Positions 6,107-6,680 of a stretch of DNA of 6,680 nucleotides are shown here, one piece after another. How positions within the stretch are numbered: position 1 is the stretch's first letter; the number at the start of each line of letters is the position of its first letter. This stretch comes from an uncultured Clostridia bacterium (GTDB lineage: Bacteria; Bacillota; Clostridia; TANB77; CAG-508), in NCBI GenBank assembly GCA_949077355.1, contig CARUQW010000068.1:1-6680 (forward strand). Reading direction: 5' to 3'. The position numbers and the translations under genes are program-made. The notes below the pieces were generated by a model. It had not been told where the DNA came from and did not search any database. It was given only the letters and a program-made list of their open reading frames with translations.

Positions 6107-6532
6107 ATCTACTAATAATTTATCTTTTATTTCCTTTGGTAATAATAAAATCTCAGAAAGTTTTTCTTTTTCTATAATTTCTGGAATATATTTTCCACTA
6201 TTCACATATTGAGGATTATTCGAAAACTCTGGACCATTACCTGTTCCAAACTCTCCCTCTATATATTCACACAAATAAAAAATCTCCCTTTGCTGAAATT
6301 TTTCTGAATAAATCTCATACATCTTTCTTACAATTCTTACCTTAATCCCCAATTCTTCTTGAATTTCCCTTATGGTTCCTTCTTCTGTTGTTTCATTTTC
6401 TTCTAATCCACCACCTGGAAAAGTATAATAATCTTGGTATTCTTTTTGTTTTAGTACTCCTACACGATGCATTAAAGCAATTCCACCTTCCATAGGAATA
6501 ATTCCAGCAACTCTAATTTTTTCCATTTTCAA
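6098..6532 (-). CDS. Nudix hydrolase
   Basis: A small cytoplasmic pyrophosphatase acting on a nucleoside diphosphate linked to another group; the substrate cannot be told from sequence. The 144 residues carry a complete Nudix box from Gly41 to Ile63: G, five residues, Glu47, seven residues, then REIQEELGI with the metal-binding glutamates 59 and 60. The protein begins with a strand (RVAGIIPMEGGIALMHR) typical of the fold. Two starts are possible. A TTG at 6530-6532 has GAAAGG six bases upstream; an ATG two codons later at 6524-6526 is 12 bases from the same site. I prefer the TTG on spacing. No convincing promoter is visible upstream: TTGACT at 6627-6632 is only 13 bases from a TACAAT. The gene may belong to a unit beginning beyond the right edge. 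Confidence 0.92.
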   Translation of the reverse strand: MKMEKIRVAGIIPMEGGIALMHRVGVLKQKEYQDYYTFPGGGLEENETTEEGTIREIQEELGIKVRIVRKMYEIYSEKFQQREIFYLCEYIEGEFGTGNGPEFSNNPQYVNSGKYIPEIIEKEKLSEILLLPKEIKDKLLVDLT

Positions 6533-6568
6533 ACGCTACCTTTCATTCATTTTAAAAAGATTACAACT

Positions 6569-6598
6569 GGGACTAGAGGAACGTTCTTTAAAATCCCT
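6569..6598 (+). repeat. Hairpin element D, inverted copy of element C
   Basis: Plus-strand arms GGGACT (6569-6574) and AATCCC (6592-6597) enclose the 17-base loop AGAGGAACGTTCTTTAA. The single stem mismatch becomes a G-T wobble on the minus strand. It matches element C at 27 of 30 bases in opposite orientation. It lies 36 bases before the Nudix start. The rest of 6533-6680 is AT-rich and shows no open frame I would support. Confidence 0.75.
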
Positions 6599-6680
6599 TT
6601 TAAAAAAATTGTATCTACAACGAATAAGTCAAGATAAAAAATTTTGATTGAAAGTAATTGAATTAGAAATTCTTAATCTA

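Noticed and set aside
6027..6212. Plus-strand 61-residue frame
   Set aside because: Antisense to the ends of two well-supported genes and the strong promoter between them; no ribosome site.
6627..6632. TTGACT as a -35 box for the Nudix gene
   Set aside because: The only nearby -10-like hexamer, TACAAT, is 13 bases away, too close for a normal promoter.

Overview
The window looks like an AT-rich (by eye about one third GC) low-GC Gram-positive chromosome, most likely a Clostridia-type Bacillota. The evidence is strong purine-rich Shine-Dalgarno sites, consensus sigma-A promoters, a membrane-anchored sortase and a zinc-finger NAD-dependent DNA ligase. The species cannot be told from this sequence. 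Every gene I can support is on the minus strand, so transcription runs from right to left.

Layout in the direction of transcription (high to low coordinates). First comes a Nudix hydrolase (6098-6532). Next is an unrecognised 162-residue protein (5558-6046) with its own near-consensus promoter, ended by a long hairpin. A roughly 240-base gene-free stretch (5314-5557) is almost entirely consecutive hairpins. A clean promoter then drives a shortened alanyl-tRNA synthetase (alaS, 3488-5245), which is followed closely by a HIT-family nucleotide-binding protein (3099-3443). An extended -10 promoter starts a sortase gene (2347-3021), closed by a strong palindromic terminator. NAD-dependent DNA ligase ligA (220-2223) follows, and the start of a small unrecognised protein (1-133) runs off the left edge. 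These are mostly housekeeping genes: DNA replication and repair, translation, nucleotide clean-up and surface-protein anchoring. I see no single shared pathway.

The most interesting signal is not a gene. Four short hairpin elements (158-229, 2316-2347, 3466-3496, 6569-6598) share a loop core related to GGGACGTTYCTT or GGGACAGGCAC, but their stems differ in sequence while each stays self-complementary. Three begin in or at the stop codon of the upstream gene (ligA, sortase, alaS), so one stem arm contains or abuts the gene's last codons. The ligA copy is a head-to-head pair. This resembles REP/REPIN-type dispersed palindromes, which in other bacteria are spread by RAYT transposases. No such transposase gene is in the window.

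The second notable point is the synthetase. At 585 residues it lacks both the beta-barrel editing subdomain and the C-terminal C-Ala domain, yet keeps the HxxxH and CxxxH editing-site metal ligands. I did not find a CRISPR array, tRNA, rRNA, T-box or insertion-sequence gene.
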